Source: a virus. Taken from it: a DNA stretch of 34,285 nt. The notes beneath the pieces were generated by a model. The model was not told where the DNA came from. It worked only from the letters and a program-made list of their open reading frames with translations, and searched no databases. The translations under genes were made by a program, and so were the position numbers. Positions 22,717 to 29,168 of this stretch are shown piece after piece. Where the stretch lies: IMG/VR virus record IMGVR_UViG_3300043427_003190, positions 1-34,285 of that record; one strand, 5' to 3'. Numbering within the stretch: position 1 is the first letter of the stretch; each line of letters begins with the position of its first letter.

Positions 22717-23531
22717 GTTATTCCATTTATGGTGGAACAGGATTTGTCGGTGGAAATTTCTGCCGACTTTTTTCTAATGATGTAGTTCTGCAAGAACGTG
22801 ATGAGAGGAAACCAAATACTAATCAAATAATTTATTTTATTTCTACTGTAGACAACTACAACGTTCACAATAATATTACTCTAGATGTTGAAACCAATCT
22901 TAAAGTTCTCTGTGAAGTTTTGGATTTTTGTAGAGATTCTAATTTTATTTTCAATTTTATTAGTTCTTGGTTTGTTTACGGGGAAACTAAATTACCAGCA
23001 AAAGAAGAATACTACTGCAATCCCACAGGATTTTATTCAATCACAAAAAAGGCAGCAGAAGATCTTTTGATTTCTTTTTGTAAAACTTATGGGGTTAAGT
23101 ATAGAATACTTAGACTCTGTAATGTTATGGGTAATGGTGATGGTAAAGTCAGTGCCAAGAAGAATGCACTAAGTTATATGATAGACCTTCTTAAAAAGAA
23201 TGAGGATGTGTATCTCTATGATGATGGAACCCCGATAAGAGATATTATGCACGTTGATGATGTTTGTCGTGCCATTGATTTAGTCTGCAGAGAGGGTAAA
23301 TTTAATGAAATATATAATATCGGAAGTGGACAAGCAACACCAATCTCTGCTATAATAGAAACAGCAAAAGAGTATTTGGGATCTACCTCAAAAATCAAAA
23401 GCAAAGAAGCACCCGAGTTTCATAAAATTGTTCAGGCAAAAGACTTTTGGATGGACACTACTAAGTTGAATAGACTTGGATTTACTCGGAACATTAGCAA
23501 TGAACAAATTATTCAAGAACTATGTCAGTAG
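22713..23531 (+). CDS. NAD-dependent epimerase/dehydratase (SDR), nucleotide-sugar type
   Basis: ATG 22713 (ATGA overlap) gives MSYSIYGGTGFVGGNFCRLF, with the Gly7-x-x-Gly10-x-x-Gly13 cofactor loop; a GTG four codons earlier is unlikely. FISSWFVYGE (Ser84-Ser85) and FYSITKKAAE (Tyr108, Lys112) provide the catalytic residues; RDIMHVDDVCRAI and YNIGSGQATPIS fit the extended SDR C-terminal region. Length 272 is short. Being 10 bases overlapped with the RfbH-like gene, it could be the 4-keto reductase that completes a 3,6-dideoxyhexose (RfbJ/RfbS-like role). That role is inference from context. Confidence 0.82.
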   Translation: MSYSIYGGTGFVGGNFCRLFSNDVVLQERDERKPNTNQIIYFISTVDNYNVHNNITLDVETNLKVLCEVLDFCRDSNFIFNFISSWFVYGETKLPAKEEYYCNPTGFYSITKKAAEDLLISFCKTYGVKYRILRLCNVMGNGDGKVSAKKNALSYMIDLLKKNEDVYLYDDGTPIRDIMHVDDVCRAIDLVCREGKFNEIYNIGSGQATPISAIIETAKEYLGSTSKIKSKEAPEFHKIVQAKDFWMDTTKLNRLGFTRNISNEQIIQELCQ

Positions 23532-24841
23532 AACAAGAAGTTTCATCTTTGATTTCTAACCTTCAGGAGAAGGGTGAAAAACTTTTCCCATATATTTGTA
23601 ATAATAATTATGAAAAGGGTAAAAGTAATATCTATTACTCTGGACCTTATTGGGATGAGAGGGAAGTTACTGCAGCCATTACAACTTTATTGACTGGTAA
23701 GTGGTTGCCTGCTGGAGATGAAGTTAACAAGTTTGAGCGTCAGTTTTCAAAGAAGTTTGGATTTGAGCATTCGGTAATGGTGAACTCTGGTAGTTCCGCT
23801 AATCTTGTGATGATTGCCGCACTGAAAAAATATTTTGGTTGGCAAGATGGTGATGAAATTATTGTTTGTGTCTGTGGATTTCCTACAACAATTAATCCGA
23901 TTATTCAGAACAATCTAAAACCAGTATTTGTTGATATTAGTTATGATGATTTGAATTGGGATTTAGATCAAATTAAAGATAAGATTACCACAAGAACTCG
24001 TGCAGTATTTTCTTCGCCAGTTCTGGGCAATCCTTATGACTACGATGCAATGCTTGATATTTGTAATCGTTACAATATCAAACTGATTGCTGATAATTGC
24101 GATAGTCTGGGAAGCAAGTGGAAAGGTGAATATCTCACAAAAAATGCAGTTGCCGCTTCTTGCTCATTTTATCCTGCTCACCATATCTCCACGATTGAAG
24201 GAGGTATGGTATCTTCTAACATCAAAGAAATTGTAGACATTGCTCGCAGTTTCGCCTGGTGGGGGCGTGACTGTTATTGTGTTGGTGCTCAGAATCTTCT
24301 TGAGTGTGGTGTATGTGGAAAGCGATTTGATTATTGGTTAGAGGGATACAGTGAAATTGTAGACCACAAATATGTCTTTGGTAACATTGGATATAATCTT
24401 AAACCAGCAGACCTTCAAGGTGCAATTGGACAAGTTCAATTAACTAAAGTTGAAGAAGTTCATGAGAAGCGTCGTCATAATAAAGAAAGACTCCAATCTA
24501 TTTTTGAACGTCTTCCTTTCTGTCGTGTGATTGATGAAAGACCAGATGCAGAAACTAGTTGGTTTGGAGTTCCTATTGTATTTGAATATGATAAACCAGG
24601 TCTTGTTAAGTGGTTAGAATCTCATAAGATTCAGACACGTAATTATTTTGCCGGAAATATTCTTATGCATCCTGCATATAAGCATCTAGAATCTGCGAGT
24701 AATTATCCAAACGCCTGTAAGGTTCTTGACAATGTTTTCTTCGTTGGATGTTCTCCTGTAATTACCGATGAAATGATTGATTATATTGGGGAAGTCGTAG
24801 AAGAGTATCGCACAACTAAAATTCAATACCATCCTGTATAA
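23522..24841 (+). CDS. rfbH: RfbH-like CDP-4-keto-6-deoxyglucose 3-dehydrase (PMP- and [2Fe-2S]-dependent)
   Basis: A DegT/DnrJ/EryC1-fold protein in which the Schiff-base lysine is replaced: SFYPAHHISTIEGG places His220-His221 where aminotransferases have Lys. That His is the hallmark of the E1 enzyme. Cys193, Cys251, Cys253 and Cys262 (or Cys265), in IADNCDSLG and GRDCYCVGAQNLLECGVCGK, closely follow the E1 iron-sulfur motif, recalled as C-X57-C-X1-C-X7-C; here the last gap is X8. Length 439 equals E1 (about 437). It removes the C3 hydroxyl of a 4-keto-6-deoxy NDP-sugar toward 3,6-dideoxyhexoses. E1 needs a reductase (E3), and none is visible; the phage ferredoxin is a possible donor. Confidence 0.9.
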   Translation: MSVEQEVSSLISNLQEKGEKLFPYICNNNYEKGKSNIYYSGPYWDEREVTAAITTLLTGKWLPAGDEVNKFERQFSKKFGFEHSVMVNSGSSANLVMIAALKKYFGWQDGDEIIVCVCGFPTTINPIIQNNLKPVFVDISYDDLNWDLDQIKDKITTRTRAVFSSPVLGNPYDYDAMLDICNRYNIKLIADNCDSLGSKWKGEYLTKNAVAASCSFYPAHHISTIEGGMVSSNIKEIVDIARSFAWWGRDCYCVGAQNLLECGVCGKRFDYWLEGYSEIVDHKYVFGNIGYNLKPADLQGAIGQVQLTKVEEVHEKRRHNKERLQSIFERLPFCRVIDERPDAETSWFGVPIVFEYDKPGLVKWLESHKIQTRNYFAGNILMHPAYKHLESASNYPNACKVLDNVFFVGCSPVITDEMIDYIGEVVEEYRTTKIQYHPV

Positions 24842-24843
24842 TA

Positions 24844-25635
24844 ATGGACAAAAATAAAGCATCATATAAACTTAGAGGTCTTCCTCACATCTATTATCTT
24901 AATCTTGATGGGCAACCAGAAAGAAAGAAATATATGGAAGATCAATTTGCCTTTTGGGAAATTGAGAACTATACTCGCATCTCTGCTTATGATGGTAGGG
25001 AAGATGACTTGAGTGATATTATTAAGGGTAGATATCCAGATAATATGTCGTCTGGTGAAGTTGGGTGTGTCACATCTCATTTAAAAACACTGGAATATTT
25101 CTTGGAAAATTCTGATGCACCGTGTGCATTAATTATGGAAGATGATTGTGATCTGGAAGTAGTTAAACACTGGCCATTTAGTTGGAAAGATTTTTACTCT
25201 AAAATTCCATATGACTATGATGTAGTTCAGTTGGCAATTATTAATCCTGCTTCAGTACATGTACAATTACATCATCGTTTTGTAAATGATTTTTCCACAG
25301 CTTGTTATCTAATCACTCGCCATCACGCTCAAAAACTTGTTAATTTTCATTGTAGAGATGGTAAATATAAATTAGACCAAGGTGTTAAACCAAGAGCAGT
25401 TGCTGATGATTTAATTTATAATTCTGGAAATACTTTTTCTATACCACTATTTCTTTATAAGATCGAATTGGGATCATCAATTCATGACATTCATATTGAT
25501 GTATTTCATAGAAGTAGTCATGAAGGTCTTTGGAATTACTGGATAAATGAATCTAATAAGGTAGAAAATTTTACAAACTTGTTTGATTACAATCCATACC
25601 TGGGGAGATTGCCACCTGGATTTGAAGGTAAGTAG
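24844..25635 (+). CDS. GT25-family glycosyltransferase (263 aa)
   Basis: IYYLNLDGQPERKKYMEDQF is the GT25 opening block (i..iNL..r..R...m). SSGEVGCVTSHLKTL (69-83) and ALIMEDDCDLE (95-105) carry the acceptor/metal motifs. SDLI-type features later (VADDLIYNSGNTF; acidic D at the third GT25 motif) are also present. Last gene of the glycan cluster, two bases after rfbH, and followed by the terminator at 25671. It differs from the other GT25 gene at 16049 in length and sequence. Likely adds a hexose to the growing glycan; donor unknown. Confidence 0.9.
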   Translation: MDKNKASYKLRGLPHIYYLNLDGQPERKKYMEDQFAFWEIENYTRISAYDGREDDLSDIIKGRYPDNMSSGEVGCVTSHLKTLEYFLENSDAPCALIMEDDCDLEVVKHWPFSWKDFYSKIPYDYDVVQLAIINPASVHVQLHHRFVNDFSTACYLITRHHAQKLVNFHCRDGKYKLDQGVKPRAVADDLIYNSGNTFSIPLFLYKIELGSSIHDIHIDVFHRSSHEGLWNYWINESNKVENFTNLFDYNPYLGRLPPGFEGK

Positions 25636-25670
25636 TAGTAATTTATACTCATTGTGTTTTAAAATCATGA

Positions 25671-25698
25671 CAAAGGGGCTTGACGCCCCTTTGTTTTT
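25671..25698 (+). terminator. Intrinsic terminator of the glycan cluster
   Basis: A perfect 9-bp stem CAAAGGGGC (25671-25679) with GCCCCTTTG (25685-25693), loop TTGAC, is followed by TTTTT. It lies 35 bases after the last glycan gene. The loop is the -35 region of the next promoter. Confidence 0.95.
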
Positions 25699-25708
25699 GC
25701 TATATAAT
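25680..25708 (+). promoter_or_regulatory. Promoter nested in terminator, for the hli-petF-prx operon
   Basis: TTGACG (25680-25685; loop plus first stem base) and TATAAT (25703-25708) are 17 bp apart. Transcription would begin near 25715, leaving about 21 bases of leader without a Shine-Dalgarno before ATG 25736. Confidence 0.78.
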
Positions 25709-25735
25709 TCTGTAACAGTTCTTTACAAATCTATT

Positions 25736-25945
25736 ATGACTGTAACAACTAATGAACGTGGACAAATGAACATGTTCGCTAAAGAGCCTCAAATGTATGT
25801 GTCTCAAGCAGATGCTGAGCGTTATGCACTTGAAACACATGCAGAAAGAGCGGAGAAGGCAAATGGACGCTGGGCAATGGTCGGTTTTGTTGCTGGGATT
25901 ATTTCTTATACTTTCACTGGCAACTTCTTCTTCGGTGTCTTCTGA
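25736..25945 (+). CDS. hli: High-light-inducible protein (Hli/Scp)
   Basis: ATG 25736 gives a 69-aa protein; the upstream open frame runs through the terminator and is not coding. ERAEKANGRWAMVGFVAGII is the chlorophyll-binding helix of the Hli/CAB family (ExxNGRxAM) and SYTFTGNFFFGVF is the C-terminal tail. Hli proteins bind chlorophyll and carotenoid and protect photosystem II during assembly or light stress; phage copies are thought to keep host photosynthesis going during infection. First gene of a short operon; TGATG coupling with the next ORF. Confidence 0.95.
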   Translation: MTVTTNERGQMNMFAKEPQMYVSQADAERYALETHAERAEKANGRWAMVGFVAGIISYTFTGNFFFGVF

Positions 25946-26031
25946 TGACTGAAGTACTCTGGACTATCACCTCAGTTGCATTTTTTGTGCTTCTATGCTA
26001 TTCTGTAGAACAACTTGCTGAAACTTACTAA
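25945..26031 (+). CDS. Tiny membrane peptide between hli and petF (28 aa)
   Basis: ATG 25945 overlaps the hli stop (TGATG), and TAA ends five bases before petF. The 28-residue product has one membrane helix ([20 protein letters not shown]) between MTEV and an acidic end (AETY). Coupling on both sides and the recurrence I recall of such peptides beside hli and petF in cyanophages argue that it is translated. It may accompany Hli or a photosystem complex in the thylakoid. Function unknown. Confidence 0.65.
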   Translation: MTEVLWTITSVAFFVLLCYSVEQLAETY

Positions 26032-26036
26032 AATTT

Positions 26037-26330
26037 ATGGCAACCTATCAAGTCACTCTTCAATCTCCTGACGGCACTGAAAATACTTTTGAGTGCCCTG
26101 ATGACCAATATATTCTTGAGGCAGCAGACGAGGCGGGAATTGACCTTCCTTATTCTTGTCGTGCTGGTGCTTGTTCTACGTGTGCTGGCAAACTTGTCAG
26201 TGGCACTGTGGACAATAGTGAACAGTCTTTCTTAGATGATGAGCAAATGGAAGAAGGATTTGTTCTTACTTGTGTTGCTTATCCTACTAGCGATTGTGTG
26301 ATTCTCACTCAACAGGAGGAAAACCTGTGA
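26037..26330 (+). CDS. petF: Plant-type [2Fe-2S] ferredoxin
   Basis: At 97 aa it has the complete cluster motif: Cys41, Cys46 and Cys49 in [12 protein letters not shown] and Cys79 in [12 protein letters not shown]. The fold signatures [15 protein letters not shown] and [14 protein letters not shown] match photosynthetic ferredoxins. It takes electrons from photosystem I and can serve FNR, bilin reductases (PebS/PcyA in phages), ribonucleotide reduction or, speculatively, the RfbH-like dehydrase upstream. Acidic, soluble. In the hli operon, its stop overlaps the GTG start of the next gene. Length and motif are normal. Confidence 0.96.
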   Translation: MATYQVTLQSPDGTENTFECPDDQYILEAADEAGIDLPYSCRAGACSTCAGKLVSGTVDNSEQSFLDDEQMEEGFVLTCVAYPTSDCVILTQQEENL

Positions 26331-26599
26331 GTGCTGGAATGCTTGGGCAATTTGCTATTGCTCTTGAAAAACTTGGATGGGATACTAGCGATGAACTCTC
26401 TGTAGAAATCGGTGGTGTAGCGGTAACAGGAACCGCAACTCATCCAGAGGCTAATGCAAAGTGGGCAAAACCATTTGGAACTGTAACTTATCAGAATGAT
26501 GCATTTATCGTCATCAAAAATAAAACCAGAAATCCCATGGTTTTTTCCCAACCAAATCCTGAACTTAAACAACATCACCTTTATCAAGGAGAAAACTAA
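26327..26599 (+). CDS. Hypothetical phage protein after petF (90 aa)
   Basis: GTG 26327 is chosen over the in-frame ATG 26339 because AGGAGG (26314-26319) lies 7 bases before GTG, inside the end of petF. The protein ([18 protein letters not shown] then [20 protein letters not shown]) has a helix followed by a beta sandwich-like part ([20 protein letters not shown]) and a His-containing tail ([14 protein letters not shown]). I do not recognise a family. Coupled between petF and the second hli, so it may take part in photosynthetic electron transport, but this is only context. Confidence 0.75.
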   Translation: MSAGMLGQFAIALEKLGWDTSDELSVEIGGVAVTGTATHPEANAKWAKPFGTVTYQNDAFIVIKNKTRNPMVFSQPNPELKQHHLYQGEN

Positions 26600-26718
26600 T
26601 GGATAAAATTTTTACTGAAACTGCAGAACGTTGGAATGGCAGACTTGCTATGCTTGGTTTTGTAATTGCTGTTGGTACTTATCTTACAACTGGTCAAGTG
26701 ATTCCTGGAGTATTCTGA
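26599..26718 (+). CDS. hli: Second, minimal high-light-inducible protein (39 aa)
   Basis: The 39 residues include FTETAERWNGRLAMLGFVIA, the ExxNGRxAMxGF chlorophyll-binding helix, then VGTYLTTGQVIPGVF with the typical tail. It lacks the 30-residue N-terminal extension of the first Hli and is close to the shortest known cyanophage Hli forms. ATG 26599 overlaps the preceding TAA, and a GGAGAAAAC serves as ribosome-binding site. Cotranscribed with petF and prx. It may dimerise with the first Hli to bind pigment, as cyanobacterial HliC/HliD pairs do; this pairing is inference. Confidence 0.92.
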   Translation: MDKIFTETAERWNGRLAMLGFVIAVGTYLTTGQVIPGVF

Positions 26719-27257
26719 TGGAGGGAACTATGCGTAGAGAAGGTTATCAAATTCCTCAAGTAGAATTTATTTTCCGTGAGGCAGGTGAATTCGTAACTCG
26801 CACCTCCACCGAACTCTTTAACAACAAGCGTGTAGTGATTTTCTCACTTCCTGGTGCGTTCACTCCTACATGTAGTGCATATCAACTTCCAGGATTTGAA
26901 GAGAAGTTTAATGAATTTAAAGCACTTGGGATTGATGAAATTTATTGCATCTCGGTTAATGATGGTTTTGTAATGAATGCCTGGGCACAAGACCAAAACA
27001 TTCAACACGTAAAACTTATTCCCGATGGCAACGCTTACTTCACTCGTTCTATGGGTCAACTCGTTGCCAAGACCAATCTTGGTTTTGGTGAGCGTTCTTG
27101 GCGATATGCTGCTGTGGTAGATAATGGAATTATTGAGAAACTTTTTGAGGAAGCAGGAAGGCAAGATAATGCTCCTGCCGATCCTTATGAGGCATCAACT
27201 CCAGAAGCAGTTCTTGAATATGTAAAATCAACTGTTAGGGAAACCACATCAGTTTGA
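26718..27257 (+). CDS. Peroxiredoxin, Prx5-like (179 aa)
   Basis: IFSLPGAFTPTCSAYQLPGF is the Prx5/AhpE-type active site, with peroxidatic Cys at about residue 52; HVKLIPDGNAYFTRSMGQ and SWRYAAVVDNGIIEKLFEEA follow as in plant PrxII enzymes. They reduce hydrogen peroxide and organic peroxides using glutaredoxin or thioredoxin. ATG 26718 is coupled to the hli stop (TGATG); ATG 26730, four codons later, has GGAGGG at a closer distance and is equally possible. With Dps at 1651 it suggests that the phage counters oxidative stress from host photosynthesis. Last gene before the terminator at 27278. Confidence 0.93.
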   Translation: MEGTMRREGYQIPQVEFIFREAGEFVTRTSTELFNNKRVVIFSLPGAFTPTCSAYQLPGFEEKFNEFKALGIDEIYCISVNDGFVMNAWAQDQNIQHVKLIPDGNAYFTRSMGQLVAKTNLGFGERSWRYAAVVDNGIIEKLFEEAGRQDNAPADPYEASTPEAVLEYVKSTVRETTSV

Positions 27258-27277
27258 TATAATAAACAATAATACTT

Positions 27278-27313
27278 AAACTCTGCTTCTAAATATGGAA
27301 GCAGAGTTTTTTT
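27278..27313 (+). terminator. Intrinsic terminator after peroxiredoxin
   Basis: CTCTGCTTC (27281-27289) pairs with GAAGCAGAG (27298-27306), extended by A-T pairs, around an 8-base loop and ends in seven T. Unlike the other three terminators its loop contains no -35 box. Confidence 0.93.
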
Positions 27314-27318
27314 ATTTT

Positions 27319-27480
27319 ATGCCAAGAGGGCAACTTACTAAAGATAAAATTAAAGTCGAAGTTCTCAAGATAAAGAAACAATTACATGATGAACCTATAA
27401 CTTGGACTTCTGATCCAAAAGCATTAGCAAATCAATATTTAAATAAAGTTCTAGACAAAATAGAAGAATTTGGAGTATAA
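27319..27480 (+). CDS. Conserved-type small phage protein (53 aa)
   Basis: An in-frame ATG at 27295 lies in the terminator loop and stem and is rejected; ATG 27319 gives MPRGQLTKDKIKVEVLKIKK, a basic helical protein ending NQYLNKVLDKIEEFGV. I recall this kind of small protein near the virion genes of T4-like cyanophages. It has no ribosome-binding site that I can see, only six bases after the T-tract. It ends two bases into a late promoter box. Possibly a small nucleic-acid or assembly protein; function unknown. Confidence 0.75.
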   Translation: MPRGQLTKDKIKVEVLKIKKQLHDEPITWTSDPKALANQYLNKVLDKIEEFGV

Positions 27481-27486
27481 TAAATA
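27480..27486 (+). promoter_or_regulatory. T4-type late promoter box before fibre gene
   Basis: ATAAATA in the context AATAAATACT, 26 bases before GTG 27513. The same ten-base context recurs before the collagen-like gene at 29169, supporting late control of both. Confidence 0.65.
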
Positions 27487-27512
27487 CTCTTATACAGTAA
27501 ATTGTTATAATA

Positions 27513-29135
27513 GTGGCACTTAAGAAACCCTCAGAAGTAATTAAAAATAATTTAGTGGAGGATTATAATCCTTTGTCAGCTTCTATTGGTCAAAAGTTGC
27601 AGGGAGAAAACACTGATGTATTCAGTTCTTTTACATCTTTTAAAAAGAATTTAGAAAAAATTGATGTTTTAACTGAAAGTATTGAAGAATTCCGTGATGA
27701 ACTAAGCGAGAAGGCATCGAAAAGCGATCTTGAAAATGGAATATTATCTCAGATACTTGTAATCGATGAAAATTTTACGCAGATTAAAAACCAATTAAAT
27801 GGTATTAATCGTCGTGACCTAAATGAATTTAAAAGAATAACTTCTGATATTAATGAAGTTGTTTCCAATCTCATTACCAATGATATACCCCAATATAAAA
27901 AAATCATAACTAATGTAGAAGTTAGTTTAACTGATAATTTTGAGAGACTTCAAGAAAACTTTTTAAACTTACAAGGTGCAGTTAACGAAATATCTCACGT
28001 TGAAGAAAATCTATTAGAAAATTTTGACAATCTTGAAAAAAAGTTTGAAAATTTTTCAGATGAAATTCATGGTACTATTGAATTAGTAAATGAAAATATT
28101 GAAGAAAAGAAAAAGGAATTAGAATATAAAATTTCTGATGTAAAATCTGATCTACTCATATCAGAAAAGCAATTCTATAAAAAGACTGAAGAAATTTCTT
28201 CTGAAATTGATGTTATCAAAAATGATATTGATTTAAATGAAGAACGTATTTATAGGGTCGATGAATATTTACAGCAACATCATTTAAGAGTTATTAATCT
28301 TCGGGAAGAAGTTTTATCTGAACTGAGAAAAATTCCTGTTGGAGATTTTGATAATAACATTCGTCAACTTGAAAAGAAAATTAATAGGATAGAAGAACTT
28401 TATTCTTCTATAAATCCTGATGAAGTAGTAAGTGGTGTTATTAAAGAAGGTCTAACAAGCATAGATCCAAATACTAAAAATTCAGACCCATTAACTCCTC
28501 TTGACCAGAGTTTTGTAACAAAGCAGGAATTAGAAAGTCATTACAGATTATTCTTAAACAGAATTCAGCAACAACTTTCTACAGTAGGTGGTGGTGGAGA
28601 AACTCAATTAAAATATCTTGATGACATTGTTGGTATCGCAACAAATGCTGCTGCCTATGATGGTAAGGTATTAAGTTATAATCATTCACTAAGAAAGTTT
28701 GAATTCATTACTGGAGGTGGAGGTGGTAATGCAGCGATTACCATTTCCGATACTCCACCACCAAATCCATCTGATGGTAACCTTTGGTATGATAGTACAA
28801 TCGGCAGAACCTTCATTTATTATAATGATGGAAATAGTTCTCAGTGGGTTGATGCATCACCATCAGGAGGAATTCCTCAGAATATAACTAATAGTTGGAT
28901 TCCTACTAGCGTGGGAATTCACACGTTGAGTAATGTTGGTATTGGAACCACAAATCCAGTTTCAAAACTTACTGTTCAGGGTACTGCATTAGTTACTGGT
29001 GTTTCTACTTTTAATTCAGATGTTAACGTTGGTATTAATACCAGCATCGGAGTTGTCTTAACATCTCCTAATGGAACGAAATTTAGATTGATTGTTGATA
29101 ATGGTGGATCATTATCAACAGTCATTGTTCCTTAA
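27513..29135 (+). CDS. Coiled-coil virion (fibre/whisker-type) structural protein (540 aa)
   Basis: GTG start (MALKKPSEVI) without a clear ribosome-binding site but placed after a late box. Residues of about 30-310 are rich in Glu/Lys with hydrophobic heptads (FKKNLEKIDVLTESIEEFRD, FDNLEKKFENFSDEIHG), a long coiled coil. Then FVTKQELESHYRLFLNRIQQ, a GGGGETQLKYLDDIVGIA hinge and a Gly-rich linker (FITGGGGGNA). The C-terminal third is beta-rich: PSDGNLWYDSTIGRTFIYY then NVGIGTTNPVSKLTVQGTA, the 'GIGTTNP..KL.V.G' signature seen in phage fibres and chaperone-tail proteins. Probably a trimeric tail or baseplate-attached fibre. No chaperone identified. Confidence 0.8.
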   Translation: MALKKPSEVIKNNLVEDYNPLSASIGQKLQGENTDVFSSFTSFKKNLEKIDVLTESIEEFRDELSEKASKSDLENGILSQILVIDENFTQIKNQLNGINRRDLNEFKRITSDINEVVSNLITNDIPQYKKIITNVEVSLTDNFERLQENFLNLQGAVNEISHVEENLLENFDNLEKKFENFSDEIHGTIELVNENIEEKKKELEYKISDVKSDLLISEKQFYKKTEEISSEIDVIKNDIDLNEERIYRVDEYLQQHHLRVINLREEVLSELRKIPVGDFDNNIRQLEKKINRIEELYSSINPDEVVSGVIKEGLTSIDPNTKNSDPLTPLDQSFVTKQELESHYRLFLNRIQQQLSTVGGGGETQLKYLDDIVGIATNAAAYDGKVLSYNHSLRKFEFITGGGGGNAAITISDTPPPNPSDGNLWYDSTIGRTFIYYNDGNSSQWVDASPSGGIPQNITNSWIPTSVGIHTLSNVGIGTTNPVSKLTVQGTALVTGVSTFNSDVNVGINTSIGVVLTSPNGTKFRLIVDNGGSLSTVIVP

Positions 29136-29140
29136 ATTCA

Positions 29141-29147
29141 ATAAATA
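29141..29147 (+). promoter_or_regulatory. T4-type late promoter box before collagen-like gene
   Basis: ATAAATA in AATAAATACT, 21 bases before ATG 29169; the ten-base context equals that at 27479-27488. RNA would start roughly 15 bases before the ATG. Confidence 0.68.
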
Positions 29148-29168
29148 CTTAGATAAGAACCCTGAAAA

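Noticed and set aside
4404-25635. Cluster as host chromosomal O-antigen island
   Set aside because: It is bounded on both sides by phage-type small genes, hli/petF, late boxes and fibre genes on the same strand, and it lacks export genes. A chimeric assembly cannot be excluded from sequence alone.
25583-25735. Extension of Hli into the previous gene
   Set aside because: It would cross a strong terminator and the promoter. ATG 25736 gives the normal Hli length.
27258-27263. TATAAT after peroxiredoxin as a promoter
   Set aside because: No -35 box lies 16-18 bp upstream (TTAGGG only), and a terminator follows within 20 bases.
27295-27318. Upstream ATG for the 53-aa protein
   Set aside because: It lies in the terminator loop and stem, and the extension MEAEFFYF is encoded by the hairpin and T-tract.
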